Shown here: positions 24,860 through 35,755 of the stretch, piece after piece
Position numbering within the stretch: the stretch's first letter is position 1
Layout of the letters: each line of letters opens with the position of its first letter
Assembly: GCA_033961575.1 (NCBI GenBank)
Contig: CM066741.1
Location: forward strand, 129,715-193,714
Length of the DNA: 64,000 bases
DNA from: Aselliscus stoliczkanus
Taxonomy: Eukaryota > Chordata > Mammalia > Chiroptera > Hipposideridae
Reading direction: 5' to 3'
Notes under the pieces: model-generated
Seen by the model: the letters and a program-made list of their open reading frames with translations, nothing else
Told to the model about the DNA's origin: nothing
The model's database searches: none
Position numbers and translations under genes: made by a program

Positions 24860-24970
24860 GCAGAGGAGATGTCGGTTTTGACCTGGGCAATCGAGAAAAT
24901 TGAGTTGTCCTAGATAGATATGGGGGAACAGGTGGGAGGAATTGATGCCCAGAAAATTGAAGGTCGTGCA
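24860..24970 (-). mobile_element. L2 LINE fragment, antisense
   Basis: gacctgggcaatcgagaaaa and ttgagttgtcctagatag resemble antisense L2 (consensus near 'cctgagcaactgg...ggagttgcc'). It shares non-consensus bases with the copy at about 26515. Confidence 0.5.
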
Positions 24971-25120
24971 CACCTATGCTATCGTTTCCAGAAGTGTGGG
25001 CTGCTCGGTATTTATGGGGGTTCGAGGAGATGACCCAGACCCGAGAGCTGTTAACACAGAATCAAGCAGTTGGAGTGGGACTTACCTTCCAATTCCTTAC
25101 CAGCTTTTTTGATTAGTTAA

Positions 25121-25580
25121 AAAAGAGCCTTGGGGCTGGCCGAGTGGCGCGGTGGTTAAGAGGCTGGCTTGGGACGCCAGTGACCCCCAATATGAGGGCC
25201 AGTGACACTGCCCTCTACAGCTAAGGTGGTGAACAACAGCTCCACCTGGAGCTGGGCTGCGAGCCCTGGTGATGGTGTAGGCTGCAGCCCCTGCTGCGGT
25301 GGGCTGCCATAGGCTACAGTGAGTGCCCGGCAGCCAGTGTGAGCGGCCAAGAGCCACGGTGAGCGACATCCAGAGGCAGCAACTGATCTGCCTCATCCGG
25401 GAAGAGCGCAATGACGATACCAACATGGGCCAGTGAAGCATCGTCCTCCACAACTAGACTGAAGAACAAAAGGACAGCAACTTGTCTGTTCCCCTTCCCC
25501 GGTTCCCCAATGCTGTTCCCCTCCCCCTAATCCCCCAATAAAATCTTTAAAAAACAAAACAAAACAAAAAACCAGCCTTG
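25121..25580 (+). mobile_element. Long tRNA-derived bat SINE, sense
   Basis: Head begins at about 25133 (gggctggccgagtggcgcgg, an A-box-like region), followed by the body with agctccacctggagctgg and ggaagagcgcaatgacgat. It ends with ccaataaaatctttaaaaa at 25536-25554, so both the AATAAA signal and TCTTT terminator-like motif are intact. The flanks aaaagagccttg and aaaaccagccttg are imperfect TSD copies, so this copy is older than those at 22 or 35 kb. Confidence 0.92.
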
Positions 25581-25834
25581 ATTTGGTGCTAGTGTGTCTT
25601 TAAACACTTTCTGATCCCCCTTTTTAGAAAAGAGAATTTGTGCTGCAGGGTTAGAGACTTGGGCCTCTTACCATATCTAGCTAGATCTAATGTCAGCGTT
25701 TTCTTTTCATTTTATTTCTTTTTCTAGGTAACTTCTCTGTATGACTGTGGATGCTTGTCCATTTACAGCCCCATATACATTTCCTTTAAAAATGGGGAAA
25801 ATGTTAGACAGGGAATAAATTTACCAAGAATGTT

Positions 25835-26700
25835 TAAGTGCATTTATTTACCCATTTGTTTATGAAATACTTAGTGTTGCCTATTTGCCAGACACTGTTT
25901 TGGCTGCTGGGGGTACAGCAGTGAACACACAGAGACATGACCAGGCCCTGACAGAGCTTGGAGTCTGGGGGTAGGGGTAGGAGAAAGAGTGAAGAGGTGA
26001 AGGTCAGTCCTAAGGCATAAGTGAGGCAGAAAAGGCGGATTGGAAGTGGCGAGGGGGGAGGGTGACACGAGGAGGTGGCATCTGAGGAAGGATCCAAGGT
26101 GGCTACCCGTCCAGGTCCTTGAGAAAGTGTTCCTGGCAGAGGGCAGCAAGGACAAAGCCCGGAGGCTGGAGTGTCAGGGGGGCTAGTGAGGGTCCGGGGC
26201 TGCTGGGCCGGGGACGCTGCTAGGAATTCCGCTTTCACTGTGAGTGACGTGGGGGCCACGAAGGGACACGCAGGCGAGTGCCAGGACTGACGTGTGCACA
26301 GGCTCCCTGAGGTCGCTGCACTGAGAACAGATGAAGGGAGGAGGGGCAGGAGGCGGCGTCTGAGGAGACCTTTGCCGGGCCCAGCTGAGGGGTGAGGGTG
26401 GCGCTGCAGGGGGACAGCAAGACGCCCTCAGCTTCTAGGTGCGTTTTGAAGGTACAGAAAGCAGAATTCACTGACAGATTATATATGTGCTTGGCAAGAA
26501 AATGAGGGGCAGGATGGCGTTGACCTGAGCAATCGAGAAAATTGAGTTGTGCTGTACAGAGATGGGGAAACAAGTGGGGGGGACATCAGGAGTCCTTGGT
26601 CATGGCGACTTTCAGATGCCCACGAGACCCTCGAGTGGTGAGGTGTGAAGTGTAGACTCTTGGATATTTGAGGCCCCCTCATGGGAGGTGTCCTAACCGG
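25835..26700 (-). mobile_element. L2 LINE, long antisense fragment
   Basis: From its 3' end the text runs tatgaaatacttagtgttgcc, ctgctgggggtacagcagtg, cctggcagagggcagcaagg, caaagcccggaggctgg, then agcaatcgagaaaattgag and cagagatggggaaac. This is the order of antisense L2 over some 860 bp. No frame for the L2 polyprotein survives. Confidence 0.7.
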
Positions 26701-27400
26701 GACCTAAATGCAGGTGTCACCAGGACGTAGTCGGTGTCGTGTGGCTGGACACAAGTGCCTCCTGTGGTGAGCCCTGCATGGGCCCGAGATGACAGCCACA
26801 GAGGGCACAAGGCTAGTGACGTTGGGAAAACATCCAATTCTTGTGGCCCCAGGGGAGCAAAGGAAATTTGCTTTGAAAACCTGTCATTTCGGCATCATCA
26901 CTGTGTATGCCAAGCTCTACACGTGAAGCTTTCCAAATTGATCTGTCTTCCTGTTTCGACGTCCTAAGCCTTGACTGTGTCTGCTCAGCTCACATTTCCA
27001 CTGGGGAGCGGCTGTCTGAGGCCTGGACCGCTCATGTCAAAACATCCCGACAGGGTTTCTTGGGTCTGTGATGTCGGGCAATCCAGGGCATGTGGTGCCC
27101 ACATCAGAGGAGGGAAATTCTCTCCCTGTCACTGTTAGCACTGCAGACTGGTTTCACTAACTCAGGTCTTGGGGCCAAAAGCAGATGCCTAAGACGTGTA
27201 ATGGTTTTTGCCGTAGGATGTGATACTGGCTCAGCCTGAGAATTGTGGGGACGATTTAAAATGATCATGACTGCCATCAGATGGGCACTGATGCTCGCCA
27301 GGCTCCGTTTTGTGGTGGCTGCTGTTGATCCTTGGCTAAGAACCCGTCACTGTCTGTGCTGTGGTGGTGGCTGCTAACAGCTTACAGCCGTCCTGGGCGT
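26701..27400. other. Unassigned sequence
   Basis: No gene is recognised. 27200-27310 (ctcagcctgagaattgtgg ... gatgggcactgatgctcgcc) may be a decayed MER5-type hAT remnant, but this is weak. Confidence 0.35.
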
Positions 27401-28018
27401 GACGGGAGCCCCCTCCCCAGCTGACGGGAGCCCCCTCCGCTGCCTGACGGGAGCCCCCTCCCCTGGCTGACGGGAGCCCCCTCCCCTGCCTGACGGGAGC
27501 CCCCTCCGCTGCCTGACGGGAGCCCCCTCCCCTGCCTGACGGGAGCCCCCTCCCCTGGCTGACGGGAGCCCCCTCCCCTGCCTGACGGGAGCCCCCTCCC
27601 CTGCCTGACGGGAGCCCCCTCCCCTGGCTGACGGGAGCCCCCTCCCCTGCCTGACGGGGGCCCCTCCCTGGCTGACGGGAGCCCCCGCCCCTCGCTGACG
27701 GGAGCCCCCGCCCCTGCCTGACGGGAGCCCCCTCCGCTGCCTGACGGGAGCCCCCTCCCCTGCCTGACGGGAGCCCCCTCCCCTGCCTGACGGGAGCCCC
27801 CTCCGCTGCCTGACGGGAGCCCCCTCCGCTGCCTGACGGGAGCCCCCTCCCCTGCCTGACGGGAGCCCCCTCCCCTGGCTGACGGGAGCCCCCTCCCCTG
27901 CCTGACGGGAGCCCCCTCCCCTGCCTGACGGGAGCCCCCTCCGCTGCCTGACGGGAGCCCCCTCCCCTGCCTGACGGGAGCCCCCTCCCCTGCCTGACGG
28001 GAGCCCCCTCCCCTGTCC
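27401..28018. repeat. 23-bp GC-rich minisatellite (VNTR), 27 units
   Basis: Units begin with gacggg at 27401, 27423 and then every 23 bp to 27653, then 27674 and every 23 bp to 27996: 27 units, of which the first is 22 bp and the one at 27653 is 21 bp. The common unit is gacgggagccccctcccctgcct with alternative endings gctgcct and cctggct. Two units (27674, 27697) have a g at the centre (cccccgccc). The minus strand has repeated runs of four and five G, so it could form G-quadruplexes. The 231-237-codon minus frames are repeat artefacts. Such arrays are usually length-polymorphic. Confidence 0.97.
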
Positions 28019-28724
28019 TGCCACAGCAGCCAGGGGCTGACTGACCCAACCTGACCCTCTTGCCTCCATTTGCGACTAGCTCTGTGGTTCAGGTTTGGCT
28101 CCAGACTCCTTTGGGATCAGGGTAAAGGCATTCTGAACATACGTTTGCTTTCCTTGCTTCCCTTGTCCGGCTCTGCTTCCTCACTCCCCTCTCCAGAGAG
28201 CTGTGCCCGCCTCAGAAGCCCACCTCAGGCTCTGTTTCTGGGGAGCTTAGCTTAAGACAAGTGTCTGCTTAGGCTTTGCCAGTGGCTGCCTCAGTGCCGG
28301 TCACCATCCACCAGGACAGCTGCTATTTAGGCCGGGGAGGGGCAGGGAAGACGGAGGCACGCTCAGCCTGGAAGCCTGGCGAGGGACAGCCCCCTGGGGC
28401 CTCCTTCCTGAGGCTTCTTGCTATGAGCCCCACTGTGGATGAAAACTAGTTGACAAAGCAACTTTTCCCTTATCTTTGTCAGGGATTCAGCCTCAGCTTT
28501 CCAGGGCCCCGAGCGTGGAGGGCCGTGTTTTCTGACCGGACGGACTCCAAGGAGACTGCACGTTTCTTTCTGCGACTATTTCAGAGGTGAGCAAGGGAGC
28601 ATCTTCCTCAGTATGACAGGGCTGTCCTCTAAGCAGGCGGAGCTCTGGGGACACATCTCGACCTTGGTGTCAGACAGGTGAGTTCCGCTCGGGCTGGGGC
28701 TTTGTCTGTCAGTCCTGCAGACAC
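28019..28724. other. Unassigned sequence
   Basis: No gene or repeat recognised between the minisatellite and an L2 end. Confidence 0.4.
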
Positions 28725-28955
28725 ATCGCTGGCCCTTGGAGGGACCTCAGTAAGTGTTTGTTAAATGAATAGGTTTTATCATCAACTCCCTGTCATCTCA
28801 GCCAAATGCCCTTTGGCAAATTGCTGGATGGTTCTGAGCCTTGATTTCCTCATCTGTAAAGTGGCGCTATCGATCCCTAGTCTGTAGGGTTGTTGGGTCA
28901 GGCGTGATGTTGTATTTAAAAGGGCTTAGGAACAGAGCAGGCACTCATGAACCAT
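28725..28955 (+). mobile_element. L2 3' end then MIR, sense
   Basis: 28730-28775 (cctcagtaagtgtttgttaaatgaatagg) is an L2-type 3' end. 28800-28955 (ctttggcaaattgctggatgg, gccttgatttcctcatctgtaaag, gtagggttgttgggtcaggcg) is MIR in sense orientation. Confidence 0.75.
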
Positions 28956-30332
28956 TGACTCCTTCCTTCCAAGGAAGTGACGCTTTTGTCCCCCATGCTC
29001 TGAAGCCCATGGCTGCAGGAGTGCCTTCCTCACCCAAGGCTGGTGTTACTTCTACACCTGTGCCTGTCCCCATTTATTATGCGGAGGGGCTTTAAAAAAT
29101 GTTGCAATGGCAATGAAAATTAAGGACACCTTTTGTTTTATGTTATGTTCTCTAGCTGGTCTTGAGACATCATGCTGGTCTCATAAAGCCAGCAGTTGTC
29201 ACGAGGTCTGCAGATTCACAGATTTTCTGAGGGAAGGTCTTAGTCGTGGTGACAGCTCAATGACACGGGAAGTGTCAGGGCCTCCACATTCAGATGCTTA
29301 CAGGGCCCAGGCGGTTAAACGAATGAATGGGGCCCGGCTGTTACTTGCCGTCGTCTGATGGGGACGTGGTCCTGGGTTCGGCCCTCCGGAGCCATGGGGA
29401 CACGCAGGTGTGATGTAGCCAGATCCTGTAGGTGACATTTGCCAATCCTCATTTTCTGGTAACATTGGTCATGTGAAGCAGAATGCCACTGTGGGCCGCA
29501 TGTGACCCCTGGTCTCCGATCCCTGATACTGACATTGGCGTGTGTCCCCGTGTCTCTGTTCAGAGGCTGTGCCCCCAGTACCGTGCAGTCTCTGACCCCA
29601 CCGTACCCAGGAGGTCTCTGTCCTGTCAGGAAAGGGACAAGATGAAGTCCAAGATGGGTGGAGGTTGTCTGTCTGTTGTCTTAGTGGGTTAAGTCATCAT
29701 TAAATTTTCCTGAGCTGATGGCGTTCTGTGGAAGAAATACCAGCCAAGCCCGAACACCCTGAGAGCTCTATTAATCTTTGTGTAACCCCATTAACACTTA
29801 CTGCATATTTCTGTGGAAAGGGATTGGAGAGGCCCAGAGCCTGCGGCACGGAGATCTCTGTCATGTGCCCAGCTGTGGGAAGCCGTGCGGGCAACTACGG
29901 GGAGACGGCTGGGTCTGCTTCCTCAGCCATTGTTACAGGAGGGGCCCGGGAGGGGGAGACATGACAGTCCTTAGAATGGCATCACCTGTGCTTTGCCATT
30001 CTAGAAATATCTATTACCTTGAACCTGGGGTTAGACGCCGGCTCCCCAGGGGGCTCAAGAAACAGATTTATTTGTGCAGCAATAATTGAAGAGCTCATTT
30101 GATCCCAGTGTGGATCTTTCAACCACAATCAATTTTACGCGATCATAAATAATGGAGGCCACCGAGGCAGCCAGGTGGGGCGGGAGGACTGGCCGGGGCT
30201 GTCGACAGTGTTCACGTGGCAGCAACAGAGAGGGAAGGTCCCTGTGAGCCGTGGTTGGAGAGGGTTTGAATGGCGGGGGTGCGTGTGTGTGTGTGTGTCT
30301 GTGTGTGAACAGACCCTTTTTCACCTCCTCAA
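28956..30332. other. Unassigned sequence; AT-rich candidate element at 30045-30165; (GT)n at 30280-30306
   Basis: No coding exon. 30045-30165 is AT-rich and unique (agatttatttgtgcagcaat, ataattgaagagctc, cacaatcaattttacgcg, gatcataaataatgg). The GT run (gtgcgtgtgtgtgtgtgtgtc) is short. 29695-29830 is another moderately AT-rich unique part. Confidence 0.35.
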
Positions 30333-30469
30333 CTGGGAAAGATATTTAGTTTTTTTTTTGAGGGCAGTATCACTGGCCCTCACATGTGGGACCCGAACCG
30401 GGGCCGCTGGCCTCCCAGGCCAGCGCTTCACCACCGCGCCCCTCGGCCGGCCCTGGGAAAGACATTTAG
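30333..30469 (-). mobile_element. Head-only bat SINE (about 103 bp) with TSD
   Basis: Body 30350-30452 between ctgggaaagatatttag (30333-30349) and ctgggaaagacatttag (30453-30469), one mismatch in 17. On the minus strand it is tRNA-like head, then the near-palindrome gagggccagtgatactgccctc, then an A run, with no long-form body and no AATAAA. Matches the short copies at 45.5 and 62.1 kb. Confidence 0.93.
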
Positions 30470-30859
30470 ACATTGTATCATCAGCTGCTCGGGGAGCAGC
30501 AAGGTCGCATCGGAGGACCCACGACTCCGATGGCGCCCGGGAAAGTGCCGTAGCCACTGAGTCCCTCCAGCCCCTGAGGCGCCAGGCCTGCTCCTTGGGG
30601 AGGAATTAGTAAACGGTCTGCTGCAACTGGTAGCGTTTTAGGGCCGCTCCAGGGTAGGAGCCTTGAGGCACCATGGGGACAGCTGCTTGAAGTCTGAATT
30701 ACATGAAAATAGGGAATAAAGGGTAAAAAAGGCTGCTTTACAGAAATTTTCCATTTCTAATGAATAAGGTGTAGGGATCTTAAAACCTCCATCTCTGGGA
30801 GATACCGACTTAAACGTCCCCAGCCTGGCCCTCTAGCCCTGGCTCACAGGGCTGCAGGC
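30470..30859. other. Unassigned sequence
   Basis: No gene recognised. 30700-30800 is AT-rich and unique (tttccatttctaatgaataagg). Confidence 0.35.
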
Positions 30860-31150
30860 GCCCGGATATCTCGTTCCGGCCGCAGGGCCTTTGCACACGC
30901 TGCAGCCTTCGTCTCGCCCCTCTTCCTTCCCTTCGCCTGGCCAAGTCTCGCTCAGCCTTACGGTTTCAGCTTAAACGTGATTTCCTCAAGGAGGTCTCCC
31001 AGACCAAGCTGTATGTTCTCATGGTGACCCTACCAGTCTTTTCGAGTACTGGTCACAGTTGAAATTAAACAATTATTTGCATAATTTTTTTGCTGACCAT
31101 CCCCTTCCCTCTCTAACCTGAATGCTCTCCGGGAGCCACCTGCTTCTCTC
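30860..31150 (+). mobile_element. L2 LINE fragment, sense
   Basis: cagggcctttgcacacgctg, ccttcgcctggccaagtctcg, ggtttcagcttaaacgtgatttc, ctcaaggaggtctcccagacc run in sense L2 order toward its 3' region. Confidence 0.75.
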
Positions 31151-32354
31151 CTCCCAGAGCAGCTTCCCGGGGCTCGGCACACTAGCCCACAGGGTGCAGC
31201 TCCCCTGCCCCAGGGCCCATGCAGCACAGACACGCCAGGACTGCTGGTAGCTGTACGCTCAGCTTGGCTGCAGGGTGGCTCCGGGGAGATCAGGTGGGGG
31301 ACGGTGTGGCACCGGGCGGTGAGCAGAGGCCCTGGGCAAGGGCTTCTATGGCACAAAACAAGCAGTCAGCAGAGGTGTCTCATCCACGGCCCGGCCGCCT
31401 GTGAAGTAGGCTGCCATCAGCATGGGGAATATTCGGCAACAAACAGCCACGATATTTAACACTCTGTACAGAGGCCCGTTGTGACAGGCGGAGCCCATGC
31501 TCTGCGTTCATGGGCGGCGGGAGCCGGGCGGCAGGGAGGGATGGGGCTGGCTCTGGGCGCAGCACGGAGCGTCAGGCTGGCGTTGTGCACATACAGACGT
31601 GCCTCCACAAGGGCACGTGCTCACACGTGCAGTGCACACCCATGCATGTGTCCACACAGACTTACGCAGACCCAACATTTACGCACAAGCACACACACAC
31701 TCAGAAGTGCCCACACATGCAGATTCACATTCGTGGACTCTCGAATGCCCCTACCCAGCCTTGGACTCATACACGCATCCAAGTACTGTCCCGTGCACAC
31801 AAGAATGACACACATGGATGACACTCCTGTCTCCAACGCCGACTGTTGTGGTTTGGTATGAGCAGATAGCAGAACCCACTTCCTGTCAGCTCAAAGCAGA
31901 ACTGGCCAATGACAACCTCACTTGGAGGTGGACAGCCTTGGTGACAGCTCATGTGATTTGGCACCATCAGAGCAGTGCCTACGTAGAGGCTACCAATATT
32001 GAGGCTAAAAGAATGAGCAACCAGTGGACTGTTCACGAGCCAGTCATGTGCCTGGAAGGTGCCGCAGACTCTGAGGGTTCTCTGGGCTCCCTCCCCACAG
32101 CGGTGGGGCCCATGAACTTTCCATGGCTCCCTCGTGCCTCAGATCCAACCCACACTCGTGAACTTGGCACTCTGGTCTTCACTAATCCAGCTCAGCTACT
32201 CTGCACGATGCACGTGACTGTCCAGATAATCTGTGTTTCCTTTCTTTAGAACACCGTTCTTTCATTTCCCAGTGTCTTTGCGCGTATGCTGACATCTGCC
32301 TGGTCAGCTCTTTTCCTCCTTTCTTGCTTTTCTGAAATGTCCCTTCTCACTTGA
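31151..32354. other. Unassigned sequence; CA-rich low-complexity tract at 31590-31830
   Basis: 31590-31830 is rich in CACA and TGCA words (cacaagcacacacacactc), giving the His/Thr-rich short frames. No gene recognised. Confidence 0.45.
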
Positions 32355-32440
32355 CTCAGCAGGCAAAATGCCACTCGTTTATTACGAGCCTGCTATGTGT
32401 TCGGCCCTGTGCTGGGGGATTTGAGGATGGCGTCACGGGG
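32355..32440 (-). mobile_element. L2 3' end, antisense
   Basis: ctcgtttattacgagcctgc, tatgtgttcggccctgtgctgg resemble the antisense L2 terminus. Confidence 0.55.
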
Positions 32441-33019
32441 GTGCACGGCGGCCATGGTGTTGGAAGGGTTTGCATGTCTGAGTTCTGGAGCTGTGCCTTT
32501 GGTCACCATGCAGCCAGTGTCCTGCACACAGCATGGCTGAGGAGGCTGGTGGTAGGATCCCCTCAGGCAGGGGAGGGGCTGTTACACGGAGCATTAATGA
32601 TCGATAGGGATCTGAGTGAGCTGCCATCAGACTCACTGGTGATGAGCCCTGTCCTGAGGGATGACGGGGTGATCTCGTGGGAGACTTGAAACAGGGACCC
32701 GAATGAAGCCTGCCCTGCCGGCCCTGGCCTACCTCTGCGGAACCTTCCCTCATCCCATTCCTTGAGTGAGTGAAATGTGCTTTTTCTTAGCTTCCCTTCT
32801 CTGCCAGACACCTCGTTATCCTCGCCTGCTTGCTGGGCCTCTCCTTGTCCTTAGGAATTAGGGGGAACTGTCCCTCGTCACATAGGCAGAGCCCACTGGG
32901 CTTCCTGGTGCTCCCAGGCGGCTCAGAGCCCATGGTGGTGGGGTGCGACTGCTTGCTTCTGGACCCCTCCTCCTCTGAGCCTCAGAGGGCCATGGCTGAG
33001 ATTTATCTTTGCAGCTCCA
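32441..33019. other. Unassigned sequence
   Basis: No gene or secure repeat. 32580-32700 could continue the antisense L2 but is too diverged to say. Confidence 0.35.
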
Positions 33020-33075
33020 GTGCTCGAAGTAGTTGTGCTACACAGTAGGCACTTAATAAATGTTTCTTGCATTGA
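33020..33075 (+). mobile_element. L2/MIR 3' end, sense
   Basis: cacagtaggcacttaataaatgtttcttg is a typical MIR/L2 terminus in sense orientation. Confidence 0.6.
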
Positions 33076-33879
33076 AAGGATTCAATCCAGCTGCAGCTCA
33101 TCTAAGCCTTGCCACTGTCCCCAGTCACACATCATTTCCTGTCCTAGAGGATGCTGGGAAGATCAATGTGACAAGATCCGAATCCTGGGTGGGGGGGCTG
33201 GCAGCCCCGGAACTCTCGGCTTTGTTACTAGGGGTGCACGGCTGACCAGGAGGCCCTGGCATCCGCCACTGCCGGGGGCTGGGCAGCAGGACCGGAAAGC
33301 CATGATCAGGACCCCAAAATAGAAAAGTTCTGCTGCAGAAGCCACGGACATCAGCTCAAATGCCCCTAATTTCCATCGGATCAGCTGGCAAGAGGCTGTG
33401 TGACTGCGGGAACAGTGCCTTCTTAGAGTATGAACATCTCATTTATAAAAGCATCGATTCTACTTCCTTGGATGTAATTGATTAATTATATTTTGGGAGA
33501 GAAAAATCGTTCAGGTCTCTGCTGGGCTTGCCTTGCCTCATTGCCCAGCACCCCCTCTCCCAGCCTCTGAGAGCCTTAGTTTTCAAGAGGCAGCAGCTTC
33601 GTCCTCCCCAGAAGTAGGGGCCATGGAGTCTCCAAGACAATGGGGAAGAGTCTGGCAGGCCTTGGGAGGGTTGTAGAAAGAAGGAGTCTAAGTGGAGAAT
33701 ATGGGAGTCAGAGTCTTGGGAATGGAAATGACCTACCTTGGAGGGCCTTGACTTTGAAACCGGGCAGCCATCCATCACTGCATTTTAGGGGAGGATGGGT
33801 GAGGAGAGGGGAAAGTCCGAAACACGTGACAAGTCTGCTTTCTCTGTCATTACAAGCCCAGCGCACGTTCTCTGTGGAA
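33076..33879. other. Unassigned sequence
   Basis: No gene recognised. 33410-33490 is AT-rich and unique. Confidence 0.35.
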
Positions 33880-34440
33880 AGTTAGAACAAAATAGAACAA
33901 AGAAGAAAACAAAAACGGCCTTCCATTATCCTGTCACTGTAAAAGCACGTATTTTCAATAATTTTTTTACTACATTAGAATTACTATCCACACAATCTTT
34001 TGTAGCCTGATTGTTTACTCATGAGACATCACAAGATTTCTTCTTGCTACTGGCTCTTACAATATGATATTTACTGGGTGGGTACTGTTTGTTTATATAT
34101 TTGTATGGCAATGTCTTTGTTTCCCCATTGTTGGGTATTTAAGGTGCCTTTAGTTTGTTTTGTTTTGCTGTTAAAAATAACAATGCAGTTAACGCCATTA
34201 CATATATAAAGCTTTCCATAGATCTCTAGATACTTCCTCAGGCTATATTTTCTAGCAAAGGCTATTCATATTATTAGTATTTTGATATATGTTCAAAACT
34301 GTCTTCCAGAAACGTGCATTGATTCATGCTTCCACTCGTGCTTATTTGCTTGCACCCTTGCCAAGGCATGGTAATAGGACCGTTTGTAAAAAAGCAACTT
34401 GCCAACTTGCTAGCCAAAGAAAAGTGTCTCCTTTTTTTTT
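33880..34440 (-). mobile_element. L1 (old, L1M/HAL1-like) fragment, antisense
   Basis: ttccccattgttgggtattt, ttgctgttaaaaataacaatg and the following text to ctcgtgcttatttgcttgc correspond to an antisense L1 ORF2 3' part. Divergence is high; subfamily not assigned. Confidence 0.6.
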
Positions 34441-34454
34441 TTTTGCTTCTTTTT

Positions 34455-35296
34455 ATAAGTAGAATTATTGACATATAATTCACATTCCATACAATTCACC
34501 CATTTAATGTGTACAATTCAGTGTATTCAGTGTATTCGCAAGGTTGTGAGCCATCACTGTAATCTGATTTTAGACCATTTTCATCCCCTCAAAGGGCAAC
34601 CCTGTGCCCTTATTGCCCCTTCATCCCCTCTCCTCCCAAGACAAGCCCTAATCCATGTTCTGTAGGTCTGTGTTCACCTATTCTGAATGTTCCTTATAAA
34701 TTCCATTCCATGTACATTCTGGAATCATATAGCACATGTGTTCTTTGGAGGCTGTACAGTTTTTTCGAGGTTCATTCACGTTGCAGCATGTACCAGAATC
34801 TCACTCCTCCTTACGGCTGAGTCATCCTTAACCCATTCGTTCATCCAGTCAGTAGCTGATGGGCATTTATCTGGATTGCTCCCACTTTTTGGCTGTTGTG
34901 AAGAATGCTGCTGTGGACATCCGTAGGCAGATTTGTCTGTGGATGTGTGCTCTTATTTCTCTTGGAGATATATATATATATACACCCAGGAGAATCGTGG
35001 GGTCATAGGGTAACTGTAGAGTTAACCTTTGGAACAACTGCTAGACCATTTTCCAGAGCAACTGTACCATTTTCTATGCTTACCAGCAATGGCCTAGGGT
35101 CCATTTCCCACGCCCTCACCCACACTCGCTGCCTGTCTGTGAGTGTAGTCCTCCCAGTGAGGGTGGAGGTGCATCTCCCTGTGGGCTGATTTGCGTTGAC
35201 CTGGTGGCTAGTGACACTGAGCATCTTTTCCCATGTTCATTGGCCATTTGCATGTCCTCCCTGGAGAATGTCTAGTCAGATACTTTGCCCGTTTTT
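34455..35296 (-). mobile_element. L1 ORF2 end and 3' UTR, antisense, left half
   Basis: From cttttataagtagaattattgacatataat, through caattcacccatttaatgtg and ttgttttctttggagg-type text, gctgttgtgaagaatgctgc and ttctcttggagatatatata, to cagatactttgcccg, the order matches antisense L1M. The region continues at 35742 after a SINE. It contains a (TA)n run at about 34968-34982. Confidence 0.85.
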
Positions 35297-35755
35297 TTTG
35301 TTTTTTTTTTTAAGATTTTATTGGGAAATTGGGGGTGGGGAACAGCGTTGAGGAATTGGGGAAGGGAAACAGACAAGTTGCTGTCTTTTTGTCCTTCAGT
35401 CTAGTTGTGGAGGACATCACTTCATTGGCCCATGTTGGTATCATCATTGTGCTCTTCCCGGGTGAGGCAGATCGGTCGCCGGCCTCTGGATGGTCGCTCA
35501 CCGCGGCTATTGGCAGCTCAGGCTGGCTGCTGGCCGCTCACTGTAGCTTATGGCAGCCCACTGCAGCAGGGGCTGCAGCCTACACCGTCGCCGGGGCTCG
35601 CACAGCCCAGCTCCAGGTGGAGCTGTTGTTCACCATCTTAGCTGTAGAGGGCAGTGTCACTGGCCCTCATATGTGGGATCCGAACCGGGGCTGCTGGCGT
35701 CCCAAGCCAGCTGTTAACCAATGCGCCACTCGGCCAGCCTTCTTTGCCCGTTTTT
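35283..35755 (-). mobile_element. Long bat SINE inserted in an antisense L1, with TSD
   Basis: Body 35297-35741 with the 14-bp exact TSD ctttgcccgttttt at 35283-35296 and 35742-35755. The L1 text breaks at the first TSD copy and resumes at the second (tttttaaattgggttatt). The SINE has an AATAAAATCTTA-type tail (minus strand), body and head. It is intact and younger than the host L1. Confidence 0.97.

Noticed and set aside
27401..28018. CRISPR-like array because of regular units
   Set aside because: Units are contiguous with no unique spacers; it is a minisatellite in a mammalian genome.
27336..28069. Two overlapping minus-strand open frames of 231 and 237 codons rich in Gly, Arg, Gln
   Set aside because: They are translations of the 23-bp minisatellite. 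Because 23 is not a multiple of three, all three frames cycle through the same unit, so openness carries no coding information.
31590..31830. CA-rich tract as a regulatory Z-DNA element
   Set aside because: Alternating CA is too interrupted to claim a structural role.
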